Source of the DNA: Candidatus Borrarchaeota archaeon
GTDB taxonomy: Archaea; Asgardarchaeota; Sifarchaeia; Borrarchaeales; Borrarchaeaceae
NCBI GenBank assembly: GCA_016840645.1
Contig: JAEORY010000201.1
Location: 1 to 7,029, forward strand
Direction of reading: 5' to 3'
Length of the DNA stretch: 7,029 bases
Part shown: positions 6,171 to 7,029 of the stretch, piece after piece
Position numbering within the stretch: the stretch's first letter is position 1
Layout: each line of letters starts with the position of its first letter
Made by a program: the position numbers and the translations under genes
Notes under the pieces: generated by a model
Seen by the model: the letters and a program-made list of their open reading frames with translations, nothing else
What the model was told of the DNA's origin: nothing
The model's database searches: none

Positions 6171-7029
6171 ATGTATCAAAATTTTGAAGGCGGCCTCACT
6201 TTGGATATTACAGTGCTTATTCCTACAATGAATGAACCAGCAGTTCAAGACGTGATTAAAGATGTATTTATAGCTTTAGAGGAGCATAACGTGAATGTTT
6301 TAGTGATAGACAAGTCAAGCGATGATACTCCAATACGTGCAGAACAAGCTGGTGCACGGGTTATATTTCAATTCGCAAGAGGATACGGTGACGCCTATCT
6401 AACTGGTTTCAAATATGCAACTGGTGATATCATTGTTATGCTTGACGGCGATAGAACCTACGATCCTATGGATATTCCAAGTTTGTTAGAACCTATTTTG
6501 CGTGAACAAGCCGATTTTGTTTTAGGAAATCGATTTGCCAATTTAAAAGAAGGTGCAATGAGTTATCGGAACAAACTTGGCAATAAAACTATAACTGCCT
6601 TTGTAAATCGTTTGTATGAGCTTCAGATTTCGGATAGTCAAAGTGGTATGCGTGCATTTAGACGAGACATGCTCGATGATGTTAATCTTGATTTGAAGGG
6701 TATGCCTTTCGCTACTGAGATGATAATTGAGGCAAGACGTGCTGGGGTTAGAATTGCTGAGGTTCCAATAAGTTATTATCCAAGGGTCGGTTCGGCAAAA
6801 CTTCGCGCATTTAGACATGGCGCATCAATTTTTGGTACCTTACTACGTATGCTTAGAGATTATAATCCTCTGCTCTTATTCGGAAGCATTGGCTTCTTAC
6901 TCATTATTTCAGGTATTTTAGTTGGATTGCTGCCCGTTTTTGGATGGATAGTTTCGGGTAGCACTGCAAATCTTAGACTCACTATTTTTTCAGTACTTCT
7001 TATATTGAGCGGCTTGCAAGTACTACTTT
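6171..7029 (+). CDS. membrane-bound GT2 glycosyltransferase, DPM1/polyprenyl-phosphate type (3' end outside window)
   Basis: The protein is a GT-A fold, family 2 glycosyltransferase of the kind that moves a sugar from a nucleotide donor to a polyprenyl (dolichyl) phosphate on the cytoplasmic face of the membrane. The visible 286 residues show the first Rossmann strand ITVLIPTMNE (13-22), VIDKSSDD (45-52), RGYGDAYLTGF (70-80), the metal-binding DGD (92-94) in DGDRTYDP, LGNRF (118-122), SDSQSGMRAFRR (154-165) and YYPRVGSAKLR (202-212). Membrane helices follow at about 233-256 and 268-286, with the frame still open at the edge, so it belongs to the subgroup with C-terminal membrane segments. The start may be ATG 6171 (leaderless, preferred because of TATA spacing) or TTG 6201, which has GAAGG ten bases ahead and places the protein start closer to that of known relatives. 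Archaeal relatives such as AglJ prime N-glycan assembly; the sugar used here is unknown. Confidence 0.88.
   Translation, partial: MYQNFEGGLTLDITVLIPTMNEPAVQDVIKDVFIALEEHNVNVLVIDKSSDDTPIRAEQAGARVIFQFARGYGDAYLTGFKYATGDIIVMLDGDRTYDPMDIPSLLEPILREQADFVLGNRFANLKEGAMSYRNKLGNKTITAFVNRLYELQISDSQSGMRAFRRDMLDDVNLDLKGMPFATEMIIEARRAGVRIAEVPISYYPRVGSAKLRAFRHGASIFGTLLRMLRDYNPLLLFGSIGFLLIISGILVGLLPVFGWIVSGSTANLRLTIFSVLLILSGLQVLL

Noticed and set aside
6543..6818. 91-codon minus-strand frame inside the glycosyltransferase gene
   Set aside because: The plus-strand frame contains all conserved GT2 motifs across this stretch; the antisense product is featureless.
1..7029. CRISPR array, tRNA, rRNA, insertion sequence or defence system
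   Set aside because: By eye I found no regularly spaced repeats, no T-loop consensus with matching stems, no terminal inverted repeats with transposase, and no defence-type domains. The genes are ordinary metabolic, maturation and envelope genes.

Overview
The window looks like a piece of an AT-rich archaeal chromosome. The evidence is a set of archaeal-type genes (ADP-forming acyl-CoA synthetase alpha chain, Fap7/AK6-type adenylate kinase, archaeal helical/KH-like protein, DPM1-like family 2 glycosyltransferase, sequon-rich surface protein), TATA-like boxes 20-30 bases ahead of likely transcription starts, and a mix of ATG, GTG and TTG starts, some with strong Shine-Dalgarno sites. The exact lineage cannot be read from the sequence. 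An uncultured TACK- or Asgard-like archaeon is my guess, not a demonstrated fact.

Layout. (1) 1-959, plus strand: the 3' two-thirds of an ADP-forming acetyl/acyl-CoA synthetase alpha subunit, cut by the window edge. (2) 977-1809, minus strand: two genes with a 2-base gap, a 187-aa protein with a helical N-terminus and a KH-like C-terminus (possibly the DUF2096 family) followed by an 88-aa helical protein of unknown function. The first of these convergent pairs meets at 959/977. (3) 1810-2026: a 217-base divergent control region with TATA-like elements and two related imperfect palindromes. (4) 2027-2521, plus strand: a NiFe-hydrogenase maturation endopeptidase starting at TTG behind a perfect AGGAGG. 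(5) 2584-5475, plus strand: a 963-aa secreted, membrane-anchored protein made of tandem Ig-like domains with about 42 N-glycosylation sequons. (6) 5472-6014, minus strand: a Fap7/AK6-like kinase whose stop codon is interlocked with that of the surface protein. (7) 6015-6170: a 156-base divergent promoter region. (8) 6171 to the window end, plus strand: a polyprenyl-phosphate-type GT2 glycosyltransferase with C-terminal membrane helices, cut by the window edge.

How the genes may work together. There is no single large operon; the window is a series of short convergent and divergent units. The surface protein and the GT2 enzyme, which probably charges a lipid carrier with a sugar, fit a common theme of cell-surface N-glycosylation. 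The acyl-CoA synthetase (ATP from acyl-CoA) and hydrogenase maturation protease point to a fermentative or acetogenic, H2-linked energy metabolism, but the hydrogenase itself is not here. The most interesting points are the translocon-associated-protein-beta-like Ig domain in the surface protein, the loss of the conserved histidine in the D-x-H motif of the AK6-like kinase, and small palindromes at two promoters. I see no tRNA, rRNA, CRISPR array, insertion sequence or obvious defence system.
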